Shown piece by piece: positions 16,758-26,736 of a DNA stretch of 64,000 bases. The stretch is taken from the NCBI RefSeq assembly GCF_025370255.1, contig NZ_JAMTCD010000007.1, forward strand, positions 1 through 64,000. Direction: 5' to 3'. The DNA comes from Shewanella holmiensis (GTDB lineage Bacteria > Pseudomonadota > Gammaproteobacteria > Enterobacterales > Shewanellaceae). Both the position numbers and the translations under genes were made by a program. How positions within the stretch are numbered: position 1 is the first letter of the stretch; every line of letters starts with the position of its first letter. The notes below the pieces were generated by a model. It ran no database searches. It was not told the DNA's origin and was given only the letters and a program-made list of their open reading frames with translations.

Positions 16758-19535
16758 TTAATCCTTAGCAAACTCTCGATAAGCCTCGCCTTTTTCAAGC
16801 CATACTGGGGCAGGTTCACCTAATAAATAGTGGTCAAAATATTCACGCATTTTAATGGTGTAATCCAACTTATTTGGATACTTTTTCAGATGATGAGGCT
16901 CACCCTCATACTGTAAAAACACAACATCTTTTCCAGCTCGGCGCATCGCTAAATACATTTCTACACCTTGCTCCCAAGGAACAGCATCGTCAATATCACC
17001 AAACATAATCATCATTGGCGTTTGAATTCGTTCAACGTAAAATATGGGAGAGTTTTCAATATATTTTTGTGGTGCTTTAAATAAACTTTCACCTATGCGG
17101 CTTTGCCCTGTTTCATATTGGAACTGTCTTGCAAGACCGCTTCCATGACGAATACCACTGTATGCGCTAGTCATATTAGAGACTGGCGCACCTGACACAG
17201 CTGCAGCAAACATATTAGTTTGCGTTACAGCAAATGCAGTTTGGTAGCCGCTCCATGAATGACCATGAAGACCTATTTTTTTCGGGTCGGCGACGCCCAT
17301 ATCGATTATTTTTTGCACGCCTGTAGTTAACGCTTTAACGGCTGAAATCCCTGGATAGCCGATTTCAAAGCGGATGTCAGGTAAAAATATGGCATAACCA
17401 TTATTGGTGTACCAAGCAAAATTGGGCCTATGGTTGATTTTCATATCAGGGAAAGCATGTAATCGATCACTCATAAAGCGATAGTAATACACCATCACAG
17501 GGTAACGTTTACCTTCTTGATAATTGCTTGGTTTAATCAAAACACCATCAGCAACATTGCCATCAGCATCGGTCCATTGAACCAATTCAGATTTACCCCA
17601 GCTAAACGCCTGACGATTTTTATCTAATGATGTCAACTTTTTAGAGTTATTAATTCCATCTAGTGATGCGGCATAAATATCTGGGTATAAATCGAAACGC
17701 TGTTTCGAATACAGTATGTCATCGCTTTGCTTTGCTCTGGCTAATACGGTTAATTTACTTTGGCTATCGGTGAGCTTTTTAACCCCCGCAACACCTACTT
17801 TTGCCACATAGAAATCATCGGCTTTAGTACGATGGCTGTAACCTTTTAACAATATGGATTGGTCAGCTTTAACGGTTGCCGGTTGTTTATCTTTAATAAG
17901 TCCTTTAACTCGGTATTCAACACCCTGCTTGCGACCTTCGCCATTAGACAACATAAATCCGCTATGCGAAATGGTGTTGAATTGCCACACATCGTATTTG
18001 TCGTAGCTAATAAAACCTGAACCATCATCAAGCCATGGACCGAAACCATAACCCGGCGCCGCACTTGGGTAATCATGATCCTCATCGGCAAAAGGTACGG
18101 CATATTGCCCACTTAAGTTATAACTTCTGGCCTGCGCTATATCATAAATATGTACGTTACCTTGCTGATAATAGCGTAAGAATCTTGCATTGGGCGACAA
18201 TGTCGGAATCGCATCGCTTGGCTGCTGTGCCAACACCAATATTTTGCGTCCAGTATTTAAATCAACTAGATACACATCTTGATAGAAACCCGCCCATGTG
18301 ATCATTTTCTGATAAGGCACGTCTGATGTAGCAACCAAATATCGCGCTTGCTCGCCATACTGAACGGTTGGCACCTGTTCATCTGCCAATTGGATAATGC
18401 TGTCAGCGCCTAAGTGATAAACCGCTAAATAAGTGCGTTTTAATTCATCCTGATATTGTTTTATTTCATGTGGCTTAATTTTGGCATCATCACCGTGCCA
18501 AACACGTAGATTTTTGTTGTCAGCAATCACATTCAAATCAAACAAAGAATTGTCATCGGTATACTTTAGCTGTTGTCGCGGTGCAACAACTTGCGGGACT
18601 CGGCCAACAAACAAACGCTCGCTGTCACGGGAAAACATTAAAGTAGCATATTGATTTAACGTCCAGTCTTCGCTAGTCGGCTGACGATGTTTACCTGAGC
18701 TGATATTAATAACATGCAATTGATATTGGCGACCGTCACGTTTCTGAGTCAGTTTACCTGTGGTAAATCCAACATAACGTCCGTCATTACTTAAGGCTAG
18801 TTCACCAATTTGCTCATTATTAACGCTGTAAATATCTCGCTGTGTCTGATGGGTTAAATTGACTAGCACCACTTGATGTTGCTTTTGTTCATGACGATTT
18901 ACTGCGGCAACAAAGTTAACACCTGACTCATCGAACGCAAATTGAGTCACATCTGTAAGCTGGATAATTTTATTTGTGGTTAAGTGAATGAGGCTTAATC
19001 GAGTGCCTTTATCATCATCTTCAAGTTTGTCACTTTTACGGGTATTAGGCTCGAGCGCTTTAGTATCTGCATCAGCAGTTTTATCTTCTTTAAACCATAC
19101 CGCTAAATATTGGCCATTATCATTAAACTGAGCGGATCTAATATTAGTAAAGGTTTGTTGATTACCCGTTTTTGTATCAAGTAACGCTAGCCCTTGGGTT
19201 AGTTCAGACTTCTTTTTAGTTTCTTGTTCTAACAGGCTTGCAGGAATCGTCGCAATAACAAATCGGCCACTGGCGTTGATTTTTGGCTTAGTTCCGTTAG
19301 TAATATTAAAACTCTTGGTAGCATCAATAGATTTAACAATGACAGAGCTTTCACCACGATCGGGCTTAGCCTCTACCGCCATCATGCTTCCATCCTCAGC
19401 AATAACTGGTTGCTGTAAGGTACTAAAATGCATAATGTCCGTCAGCGTTAACGGCTGCGCAAATGTAAAACTTGTCGTAAATGACAGTGATAACATCACC
19501 ATCATTGGATAGGTAAGCAAATAAGATAGTTTCAC
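16758..19535 (-). CDS. S9 family prolyl oligopeptidase
   Basis: Exported serine peptidase of about 925 aa. It has a signal peptide (KLSYLLTYPMMVMLSLSF..., cleavage near TFA-QPL), a beta-propeller region (about 30-640) and a C-terminal alpha/beta-hydrolase domain with nucleophile GHSWSGYQ, Asp in FGDIDDAVPW and His in GEPHHLKK. The start is GTG 19535, with AGAGGA 5-6 nt upstream; an ATG at 19568 would put a charged stretch before the signal. Likely periplasmic peptide degradation. Exact specificity unknown. Confidence 0.9.
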   Translation of the reverse strand: MKLSYLLTYPMMVMLSLSFTTSFTFAQPLTLTDIMHFSTLQQPVIAEDGSMMAVEAKPDRGESSVIVKSIDATKSFNITNGTKPKINASGRFVIATIPASLLEQETKKKSELTQGLALLDTKTGNQQTFTNIRSAQFNDNGQYLAVWFKEDKTADADTKALEPNTRKSDKLEDDDKGTRLSLIHLTTNKIIQLTDVTQFAFDESGVNFVAAVNRHEQKQHQVVLVNLTHQTQRDIYSVNNEQIGELALSNDGRYVGFTTGKLTQKRDGRQYQLHVINISSGKHRQPTSEDWTLNQYATLMFSRDSERLFVGRVPQVVAPRQQLKYTDDNSLFDLNVIADNKNLRVWHGDDAKIKPHEIKQYQDELKRTYLAVYHLGADSIIQLADEQVPTVQYGEQARYLVATSDVPYQKMITWAGFYQDVYLVDLNTGRKILVLAQQPSDAIPTLSPNARFLRYYQQGNVHIYDIAQARSYNLSGQYAVPFADEDHDYPSAAPGYGFGPWLDDGSGFISYDKYDVWQFNTISHSGFMLSNGEGRKQGVEYRVKGLIKDKQPATVKADQSILLKGYSHRTKADDFYVAKVGVAGVKKLTDSQSKLTVLARAKQSDDILYSKQRFDLYPDIYAASLDGINNSKKLTSLDKNRQAFSWGKSELVQWTDADGNVADGVLIKPSNYQEGKRYPVMVYYYRFMSDRLHAFPDMKINHRPNFAWYTNNGYAIFLPDIRFEIGYPGISAVKALTTGVQKIIDMGVADPKKIGLHGHSWSGYQTAFAVTQTNMFAAAVSGAPVSNMTSAYSGIRHGSGLARQFQYETGQSRIGESLFKAPQKYIENSPIFYVERIQTPMMIMFGDIDDAVPWEQGVEMYLAMRRAGKDVVFLQYEGEPHHLKKYPNKLDYTIKMREYFDHYLLGEPAPVWLEKGEAYREFAKD

Positions 19536-19969
19536 AACATTCCTCTTCTTATAATTATGATGGCACAAACCTTAACGCCAGCTAACGTTGTCAATACGAG
19601 TAAGACTGACTATTCGACTATGGTCGTCTAGCAAAACCGCTAGATAAATGAACAAAATACCCTGCTTTGATACGGTTAACCTTTTGTATAAAAAGGCTTT
19701 GGCTAACCAATAACGTGTCATCACATTCATTTGTCATTAATGCGGCTATTTTAATCTAAAACACATCACAAATGTTTGTTAAATGCGATTTGATCAACAG
19801 TATTGTGTAAATAAAGATTAAAAATCGTTAAAATGGTCGCTAGAAAACAGATGATTAACATCATCAAATCACCATTTATGAGACTGACGAAACTAACTTA
19901 ACTCTCATACAGTGGCCCCAATTAATGCGCTGTAATTATTGCAGTAACCCTAGGGTGTAAGGACTTTTC
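19536..19969. other. Intergenic region between divergent genes
   Basis: AT-rich region that must hold the promoters of the S9 peptidase (minus) and the isocitrate dehydrogenase (plus). I do not see a consensus promoter or operator that I would defend, nor any RNA element. Confidence 0.4.
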
Positions 19970-20980
19970 ATGTCAAAACGTACAATAACCGTAATTCCAG
20001 GTGATGGAATTGGCCCAAGCATTATCGACTCAGCATTAAAAATTCTCGACAAAGCAGGATGTGATTTTGAATATGAATTTGCAGATGCAGGCTTAACAGC
20101 GCTAGAGAAACACGGTGAATTATTACCGCAACGTACACTCGATTTAATTGAAAAAAACCGTATAACCCTCAAAGGGCCGTTAACGACGCCTGTTGGAGAG
20201 GGGTTTACATCTATCAATGTTAGCCTGCGTAAAAAATTTAGCCTGTACGCCAACGTACGCCCTGTTAATTCATTTAAAGGCACTCAAGCACGATATGAAA
20301 ATATCGACATTATTACGGTTCGTGAAAATACCGAAGGTATGTATTCTGGCTTAGGTCAAAAAGTATCTGATGACGGTGAAACAGCAGAAGCAACCAGTAT
20401 TATTACCCGCCAGGGCGCTGAACAAATTGTGACTTTTGCCTATGAATTAGCTCGTAAAGAAAACCGTAAAAAAGTGACCATAGTGCATAAAGCTAACATC
20501 ATGAAATCAACCTCAGGTTTATTCTTGAAAGTGGCTCGTGAAGTCAGTCTTCGCTATCCTGATATCATCACCGAAGAAATGATTGTTGATGCAACCTGCA
20601 TGAAATTAGTCATGAATCCAGAAAACTTTGATGTGATGGTCACCACTAACTTATTTGGTGATATTTTGTCTGACTTGTGTGCAGGTCTTGTCGGCGGTTT
20701 AGGTATGGCACCGGGGGCTAACATTGGACGTGATGCAGCTATTTTTGAAGCCGTGCATGGTAGCGCCCCTGACATTGCGGGTAAAAACTTAGCCAATCCA
20801 ACATCGGTTATTTTAGCGTCAATTCAAATGCTGGAATACCTTGGCATGTCAGATAAAGCGGTAATGATCCGCAATGCCGTATCAGCAGTGATTGAAGAAG
20901 GCGACCGTACTACCCGTGACTTAGGCGGCACATATGGCACCACAGACTTCACCCAAGCAGTATTAGACCGTTTAGATTAA
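19970..20980 (+). CDS. Isocitrate dehydrogenase, NAD-type
   Basis: 336-aa beta-decarboxylating dehydrogenase, TCA cycle: isocitrate to 2-oxoglutarate. Marks are VIPGDGIGP at the N-terminus, substrate residues in SINVSLRKKFSLYANVRP, ENTEGMYSG, the metal Asp in NLFGDILSDLCAGL, and HGSAPDIAGKNLANP. The short length and the cofactor loop match NAD-dependent homo-/isocitrate dehydrogenases, not the ~417-aa NADP enzyme Icd. 3-isopropylmalate or homoisocitrate activity is an alternative but less likely without leucine or lysine genes nearby. Confidence 0.88.
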   Translation: MSKRTITVIPGDGIGPSIIDSALKILDKAGCDFEYEFADAGLTALEKHGELLPQRTLDLIEKNRITLKGPLTTPVGEGFTSINVSLRKKFSLYANVRPVNSFKGTQARYENIDIITVRENTEGMYSGLGQKVSDDGETAEATSIITRQGAEQIVTFAYELARKENRKKVTIVHKANIMKSTSGLFLKVAREVSLRYPDIITEEMIVDATCMKLVMNPENFDVMVTTNLFGDILSDLCAGLVGGLGMAPGANIGRDAAIFEAVHGSAPDIAGKNLANPTSVILASIQMLEYLGMSDKAVMIRNAVSAVIEEGDRTTRDLGGTYGTTDFTQAVLDRLD

Positions 20981-21002
20981 TTTGTTGGCGTTTGGTTTAG
21001 CG

Positions 21003-21031
21003 AAAAAAGCCCTAAATTATTAGGGCTTTTT
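21003..21031 (+). terminator. Terminator after isocitrate dehydrogenase
   Basis: GCCCTAA pairs with TTAGGGC around ATTA, flanked by A6 and T5. It can serve both the dehydrogenase and the convergent rlmM. Confidence 0.85.
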
Positions 21032-21075
21032 AGTTTGTACTGTATCACTAACATTAGTAAAGCAACGTTAATGCT

Positions 21076-22179
21076 TTATCTTTCGCCCAGCACGGCATAG
21101 TTAACGCCTTTTTCTGGGAATAGCCATAAATGTACGGTGACTTCATCGCGATCATGATACAAGTGCTTACACTGCATCTTATATTCAATATTATTTTCTT
21201 TAAAAATTTCAGCCATCGTATCTAAAATAACCCGCACTTCTTTATAACGGCTTTTCATTGGCAATTTCAGGTTAAAGATGGCTTCTTTAAACCAGGCATT
21301 AATTGCCCATGCTTCCATTAATTCTGCGACGCGGGATGGTTTTTCCACCATGTCACAAACTAACCAATAGATATTTTTACGCGGCGGTTCAAATCTAAAA
21401 CCATCGGCACGGTAATGTTTAACCTGCCCTGTTTCCATCAATTTTTCATTCATTGGGCCATTATCAACTGCGGCGACCATCATACCGCGACGCACTAATT
21501 GATAAGTCCAACCACCAGGACAAGCCCCTAAATCAACGGCATTTAGCCCGCTGCGACAGCGCAAGTCTTGCTCTTCTTTGGTTAAAAAGGCACCGAAGGC
21601 TTCGTCGAGTTTTAAGCTTGAACGGCTTGGAGCATCGGCCACCATTTTTAAGCGCGGGATCCCCATCGGATGCGGCGAGCTATTATGACTTAGTGAATAG
21701 CCAACATAGGCCTTACCTGGACCAATAAAACACACATGGACAATAGGACGGCGTGGGTTTTCGGCCCCCAGTAAAATTCCCGCCTTTTTTAAACCTTGGC
21801 GCAATGGAACGGTAAACTTGCGGCAAAAAGCTGACAATTCTTTCGCTTCATTAGTATCGGGGGTTTCGACGCGCAATTCACCGCACTTAGATAATTCACC
21901 TAGTGCCTGAATAATCGGGCTAACTCTATCTTGCTCAGGAAGATCAATTAATAAATCTGCCGATGCAAACATCTGCCGAGTAAAAATAAGTGAACTTAAC
22001 GCTAATTTCTCAGCTAATTCATCGGCACCATTATCATCAAAACATTGATAAATAACATAAGCATCATTGTTATTGGTTTTAACAAAACCACCAATATTAA
22101 GTTCTGCGGCACGTTGTTGAATTTCTGCAGCGCACTCTTTCTCGTATCCAGCACGGCAAAATAGGAATAGGTTTTTCAT
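21076..22179 (-). CDS. rlmM: 23S rRNA 2'-O-methyltransferase RlmM
   Basis: Methylates C2498 of 23S rRNA in E. coli. 367 aa, with an N-terminal THUMP-like region and a C-terminal Rossmann methyltransferase: SAM motif VDLGACPGGWTYQLV, acidic CDMVEKP, and NLKLPMKSRY carrying the catalytic Lys. The start is ATG 22179 (MKNLFLFCRAGYEKEC), as in E. coli YgdE; the upstream TTG at 22194 is not needed. The order gcvA-ygdD-rlmM is conserved with E. coli. Confidence 0.96.
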   Translation of the reverse strand: MKNLFLFCRAGYEKECAAEIQQRAAELNIGGFVKTNNNDAYVIYQCFDDNGADELAEKLALSSLIFTRQMFASADLLIDLPEQDRVSPIIQALGELSKCGELRVETPDTNEAKELSAFCRKFTVPLRQGLKKAGILLGAENPRRPIVHVCFIGPGKAYVGYSLSHNSSPHPMGIPRLKMVADAPSRSSLKLDEAFGAFLTKEEQDLRCRSGLNAVDLGACPGGWTYQLVRRGMMVAAVDNGPMNEKLMETGQVKHYRADGFRFEPPRKNIYWLVCDMVEKPSRVAELMEAWAINAWFKEAIFNLKLPMKSRYKEVRVILDTMAEIFKENNIEYKMQCKHLYHDRDEVTVHLWLFPEKGVNYAVLGER

Positions 22180-22254
22180 GTAAAGCCTTAGCAATAATCG
22201 AACTTGAAGCCAAATTTTGTCGGATTATAGCAAGAATATGGCGCTATAGCAGAT

Positions 22255-22644
22255 TTAGATTTGATCCTTACTTACAGGCTTACGCCATGCCGCTGTTGCA
22301 AATATCGCCCAGCCTATGAGCAAGCAAACACCGCCAATGGGGGTAATTGGCCCTAGCCACTTTTGACCAATCAACGCATATAAATAAAGAGAACCGGAAA
22401 ATAACACCATACCTGTGATGAAAAAAATCGCCGCCCAGTTAATCAGTTTAGGGCACAACCAATTTGCAGCAAACGCCAAAGCTATTAGTGCAAAGGTATG
22501 GTAAAACTGGTATTCGACAGCCAAATTAAAAATACTAATCAGTTCTGGTGAGGTCACTTTCTTTAAACCATGAGCTGCAAATGCCCCTAACGCGACTGCG
22601 ATAAAGCCACTCATCGCCGCGACTGATAATAATCGATGTTTCAT
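22255..22644 (-). CDS. ygdD: DUF423 inner-membrane protein YgdD
   Basis: 129 aa with four hydrophobic segments and the family start SGFIAVALGAFAAHGLK; C-terminal PIGGVCLLIGW. Small inner-membrane protein of unknown function, found between gcvA and rlmM in many gammaproteobacteria. Confidence 0.88.
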   Translation of the reverse strand: MKHRLLSVAAMSGFIAVALGAFAAHGLKKVTSPELISIFNLAVEYQFYHTFALIALAFAANWLCPKLINWAAIFFITGMVLFSGSLYLYALIGQKWLGPITPIGGVCLLIGWAIFATAAWRKPVSKDQI

Positions 22645-22696
22645 ATCATGCCTTAATATTGGACTTATTGTTTACACAAGCCTTCGGATAACAAAT

Positions 22697-23419
22697 TTAG
22701 GCTAACGACTTCGAGAATCGAATAATCTCAGCCACCACAAGTGCTAGATTAGCGTCAAACGTTGTACCAGACGACTTCCTGGGGGCAAAACTATGATCAC
22801 CATCAGGTATAGAGGTAAATTCAATGCCTTGGCGAAATGTCCACGAGGCTATTTGGTCCGGTAAACCAAATTTATCTCGCTCACCTTGTAGGACCAATGT
22901 CGGCATGCTTGATTCATTCAGCGGGGGTAAACGCGGCTCACCGCCTTTGATCGGCACAAAGGGATAACCCAGGCATACTTGCCCAATAACACGATTCAAC
23001 GCAGATTGTGCAGCTATCATTTCACATTGATGCAAACTTGAGGTTAATGTTGCCATCATACGAGAGCCCATAGATTTACCAACAAACAAAATTCGCTTGG
23101 CGTTTATTTCACCCTGCTGCTGTTTATGTTGGATATCTGCCAATACACTTTCGAGATGCTGTACGAGTTTTGGCGCTCTATCTGGTGGGCGTTTTTTACC
23201 ATCAAGCATATTGGCTTGCATATATAAAAAATTAAATCGATAAACAGCAAAGCCTTCATCCACCAAACTTTGAGTTAATTGCTGCATAAACGCATGGTGC
23301 ATATTTGCCCCCGCCCCATGAGCTAACACAATAAGCGTCTCGCTTGCCACTGCACCATCTAAAACATAATCTCTAGCTAATTCTGCGTTAGCGTTAATGC
23401 TATCCTGCGAGTAAATCAC
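22697..23419 (-). CDS. Alpha/beta hydrolase, KANL3/Tex30-like
   Basis: 240 aa. The fold shows LIVLAHGAGANM (oxyanion side), nucleophile GKSMGSRM, Asp after LVLQGERDKFG and His in PDGDHSFAP. The start is GTG 23419, with GAGGAG 7 nt upstream, inside the last codons of gcvA, so translation is probably coupled to gcvA. It is an insertion in the otherwise conserved gcvA-ygdD-rlmM order. Substrate unknown. Confidence 0.85.
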   Translation of the reverse strand: MIYSQDSINANAELARDYVLDGAVASETLIVLAHGAGANMHHAFMQQLTQSLVDEGFAVYRFNFLYMQANMLDGKKRPPDRAPKLVQHLESVLADIQHKQQQGEINAKRILFVGKSMGSRMMATLTSSLHQCEMIAAQSALNRVIGQVCLGYPFVPIKGGEPRLPPLNESSMPTLVLQGERDKFGLPDQIASWTFRQGIEFTSIPDGDHSFAPRKSSGTTFDANLALVVAEIIRFSKSLA

Positions 23420-24311
23420 TACGCGACTCCTCAGCAAACATGTCGACCATCCATTCACGAAACGCGCTGACTTTTCCTAACTCTGAATGATTCTGCTGAC
23501 ACACTAAGTAATAGGCATCTTTACTCACTAACACTTCAGAAAAAGGACATACCAAGCGCCCAGCTTTAATATCGGGGCGAGCTAACACGCTGTAACCTAA
23601 TGCCACACCTTGACCATGTGCAGCAGCCTGCAATACCAATGAAGAATGACTAAAAATGGGCCCTTGGTTTACATTAATATCGCTGACGCCACATTGTCTA
23701 AACCAGGCTTGCCAATCATGCCGACTAGAATCGTGTAGTAGCGTATGGTGTTTTAAATCTGCCGGAGTATTTAACGGTTTAGGTCCATTAAGCAATAAAG
23801 GCGAACACACGGGGATCAATACTTCATTGCGTAATTTATCGGCTCTAAGTCCTGCCCAGTTTCCTTGACCATAATAAATCGCCACATCGACATCATCAGT
23901 TAATGAGCCTGTATCACTGTCAACGGCTTTGATGCGCACATCAATATCAGGGTTTTTCTCACTGAACTTCGCTAAGCGAGGCACTAACCATTGAATAGCA
24001 AAACTAGGAGACATACTCACGGTAAGTGAGCCTACAGCACTACGAGCAAGCAGCCTTTCCGTCGCTTCACCTAGCTGAATAAAGATATCTTTGATGTCGA
24101 GAAAGTAGCTTTGACCTTCTTCTGTTAACAATAATGATCGATTTTTGCGCCTAAACAACTTTAAACCCAAGAAATCTTCTAATGCTTTAATCTGATGACT
24201 TACAGCAGCCTGAGTCACAAACAACTCCTCTGCAGCCCTTGTAAAGCTGAGGTTTCTTGCTGCCGCTTCAAATGCTTTTACTGCATTCAAGGGAGGTAAT
24301 CGTCTAGACAT
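23400..24311 (-). CDS. gcvA: LysR-type regulator GcvA
   Basis: 303-aa transcription factor of the glycine cleavage system. The N-terminal helix-turn-helix (RLPPLNAVKAFEAAARNLSF..., FVTQAAVSHQIKALE) is nearly identical to E. coli GcvA, and the effector domain keeps VDVAIYYGQGNWAGL and QGPIFSHSSLVLQAA. Start ATG 24311 (MSRRLPPL) by family alignment. No gcvB-like sRNA is recognisable on the divergent side, where a small exported-protein gene sits instead. Confidence 0.94.
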   Translation of the reverse strand: MSRRLPPLNAVKAFEAAARNLSFTRAAEELFVTQAAVSHQIKALEDFLGLKLFRRKNRSLLLTEEGQSYFLDIKDIFIQLGEATERLLARSAVGSLTVSMSPSFAIQWLVPRLAKFSEKNPDIDVRIKAVDSDTGSLTDDVDVAIYYGQGNWAGLRADKLRNEVLIPVCSPLLLNGPKPLNTPADLKHHTLLHDSSRHDWQAWFRQCGVSDINVNQGPIFSHSSLVLQAAAHGQGVALGYSVLARPDIKAGRLVCPFSEVLVSKDAYYLVCQQNHSELGKVSAFREWMVDMFAEESRSDLLAG

Positions 24312-24492
24312 GGTGATCAATCTCTCGTTTTTTAATTAGTTTTTCTAATGATTATCGATATTTTTTGTCGTTTGTAAAGAACAGTATTTTTGATTAAATT
24401 GGCATCATTGAAATTAAGTCAGTTGGACAGTCTCTTCGACGTATTTGGGAATGTCCGGCAATCAAAAGATTTGTCAGCCCGGAGGCTCACCT

Positions 24493-24729
24493 ATGTTCAA
24501 CCTTAAATCTGTTCTAGCACTGGCTATGATGTCATCACTCAGCCTTAGCGCCGCACAAGCTAACGAAATGGATCTAGTAGATATTAGCGATTTACACGCA
24601 ACGATTAATGCGCAATTAGCTGATAATCTCAATCAAATGCAACAAGAAGTCGTTAAAGATGCGAATGAAGTTATCGTTGCTGAAAATGATCAACAAATGA
24701 AAACGGTTCGCACACAAGTTGCTGATTAA
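24493..24729 (+). CDS. Small exported protein, unknown
   Basis: 78 aa with a clear signal peptide (MFNLKSVLALAMMSSLSLSA, cleavage near AQA-NEM). The mature part is about 54 residues, acidic and helical, with no recognised motif. Start ATG 24493 has GGAGG 7 nt upstream; an earlier in-frame ATG (24445) would remove the signal peptide from the N-terminus. The ribosome site lies in a short AGCC/GGCT hairpin. Function unknown. Confidence 0.75.
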   Translation: MFNLKSVLALAMMSSLSLSAAQANEMDLVDISDLHATINAQLADNLNQMQQEVVKDANEVIVAENDQQMKTVRTQVAD

Positions 24730-24794
24730 CCTTTATAATTGAATAGTACTTTCACACATTTACACTCGCCTTGATAGCTTGCCATAAATGTCAT

Positions 24795-24823
24795 AAAAAA
24801 ACCGCATAGATTGCGGTTTTTTT
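24795..24823 (+). terminator. Terminator after the small exported protein
   Basis: ACCGCA pairs with TGCGGT, flanked by A and T runs. It may also serve thiI transcripts reaching it from the right. Confidence 0.8.
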
Positions 24824-24911
24824 ATGTGTCATTGTTAATCAATCACGCTCAATAAGAGAGTTTAATGAGGGGCAGTACTTACATCACTGCCCTCAATAAA
24901 CTTATCAGCAC

Positions 24912-26366
24912 TTACGGGCGATAGACCTTGACATTATGATGACCTTGCTCAATCAAATATAAAGCTTGAAGTTTGCTCATCACACCGCGATCGCAATAAA
25001 GTAAATAGGTTTTACTTTTATCTAAATCTGCAAACTGGGTGGCTAATTTAAAGAATGGAATCGTTTTAACCTCGACGCCTTCGATATCCAATGGCTTACG
25101 CTCTTCTTCTTCAGGAGCGCGCACATCAATTACAACTTCACCCACGGCAATATCGGTAACGGTTTCGGTTTCAGTGATTTGTTGATTCATTTCAGTCTCA
25201 ATATCCCTAATATCCATTACCTTTGCAGAGGCGACAATGCGTTCAATAAGATCTTCATCAAACTTTTTCTCCTCCGCTTCAATTTTAGATAATACCGCTT
25301 TAACTGTTGGTTTTTGTGAAATCACGCCACAATATTCAGGCATGGTTTTGGCAAAGTCTTCGGTACCAATTAATCGGCTTTGGTTAATGATATCTTGCTT
25401 ATCCATAGCAATTAACGGGCGCATAATTAACATATCAGTACAGCGATCGATTACATTTAAATTTGTTAACGTCTGGCTAGAGACCTGACCTAAACTTTCA
25501 CCAGTAACAATGCCTTGAATACCATATTTTTCAGCAATTTGGGCTGCAACACGCATCATCACGCGCTTGAGAATTACGCCCATTTGACCATTATCAATCC
25601 GCTCTAAAATCTGTTCAACAACGGGTTCAAATGGCACAGTAATAAAACGCACTTTGTGAGATTCACTATACGTTTGCCATAAGTGGTAAGCCACTTGCTT
25701 TACACCAATCTCATGCTGGGCGCCGCCTAAATTAAAGAAGCAGTAGTGCGTACGGGCACCTTTTTTAATAAATTGATAACTGGATACGCCAGAGTCAAAC
25801 CCACCTGAAATAAGTGACAACACATCTTCTTGGGTCGCCATTGGAAATCCGCCTAAACCTTCAATGCGACGCTCAACCATATAAAGTTTATCGCGATCAA
25901 TTTCAAGATTTACGGTCACATCAGGATTTTTCAGTTTTACGCCCAACGCATCTGTGTGTTGATTTAACCCTCCACCGACGTAACGTTCGACATCAATTGA
26001 GTTAAAATCATGATTACCTGTACGTTTAACTCGAACACAAAAGGTTTTTCCAGCAATCTCATCGCGATAACGCGGTAACGCTAGCTGATAGATACTGTCA
26101 ACGGTGTCAAATGGGTATTCACTTACCTGAACCACATGGGCAATACCTGGAATACAGGCTAAACGCTCGGCAAATTTTCCTTGTAATTCAGGTTTATCTT
26201 CAGGCACCTTCACGACGATTCGGTCAAATAAACGTTGTACTTTAGCCTCTTCATCGACTTTTTTAAGTACGTTACGAATATTGGTTTCGAGCATTTTTGT
26301 AAAACGTAATCTTACCGATTTACTCTTCATCATGATTTCTGGGTATAGCTTTACGATAAACTTCAT
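24912..26366 (-). CDS. thiI: tRNA 4-thiouridine synthase ThiI
   Basis: Makes s4U8 in tRNA and provides sulfur for the thiamine thiazole. 484 aa: NFLD/THUMP region (1-170), PP-loop [11 protein letters not shown] near 185, and a C-terminal rhodanese domain whose persulfide Cys sits in [13 protein letters not shown]. Length equals E. coli ThiI (482), so both activities should be present. Transcribed alone, with a 370-bp upstream gap. Confidence 0.96.
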   Translation of the reverse strand: MKFIVKLYPEIMMKSKSVRLRFTKMLETNIRNVLKKVDEEAKVQRLFDRIVVKVPEDKPELQGKFAERLACIPGIAHVVQVSEYPFDTVDSIYQLALPRYRDEIAGKTFCVRVKRTGNHDFNSIDVERYVGGGLNQHTDALGVKLKNPDVTVNLEIDRDKLYMVERRIEGLGGFPMATQEDVLSLISGGFDSGVSSYQFIKKGARTHYCFFNLGGAQHEIGVKQVAYHLWQTYSESHKVRFITVPFEPVVEQILERIDNGQMGVILKRVMMRVAAQIAEKYGIQGIVTGESLGQVSSQTLTNLNVIDRCTDMLIMRPLIAMDKQDIINQSRLIGTEDFAKTMPEYCGVISQKPTVKAVLSKIEAEEKKFDEDLIERIVASAKVMDIRDIETEMNQQITETETVTDIAVGEVVIDVRAPEEEERKPLDIEGVEVKTIPFFKLATQFADLDKSKTYLLYCDRGVMSKLQALYLIEQGHHNVKVYRP

Positions 26367-26736
26367 AGCGGTTCCGGCAACATAAATGACCGACTAAAAA
26401 CTAACATTAGTTTAGCCTATGTGACATTTAATGGTTTGAATTAATAGAATAAAGACTTATTTTCGCCGAATAAAATCTGAGAATCGAGTCGTTGATAATC
26501 GATAAAATGATTCCACGGGGGAAAAGTAAGCAAACAATTGCGGCGGATTATAGCAAAATTATCGCTCATTGTAATAACATTCACGCGGCATTCGCAGGTT
26601 ATACACAGATCATGCAAGGCGATAAAAGTGTATCTTAATTAAACGGTCAAACACTGAAATGAAAAAAGTGAACCAAATAAAAAGCGCAGCCAAATGACTG
26701 CGCGGTAACAAATAAAACTTCCCTAACTAAATCATA
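26367..26736. other. Intergenic region upstream of thiI
   Basis: Contains the pomAB terminator hairpin (26676-26704) near its right end. No TPP-riboswitch-like sequence and no convincing promoter box for thiI were found. Confidence 0.5.
26676..26704 (-). terminator. Terminator of pomAB
   Basis: GCGCAG and CTGCGC pair around an 8-base loop. On the minus strand TTTTTATTT follows. Confidence 0.85.

Noticed and set aside
24311..24493. A gcvB-like sRNA divergent from gcvA
   Set aside because: The GU-rich R1 segment and GcvB terminator are absent; a signal-peptide ORF with a good ribosome site is present instead.
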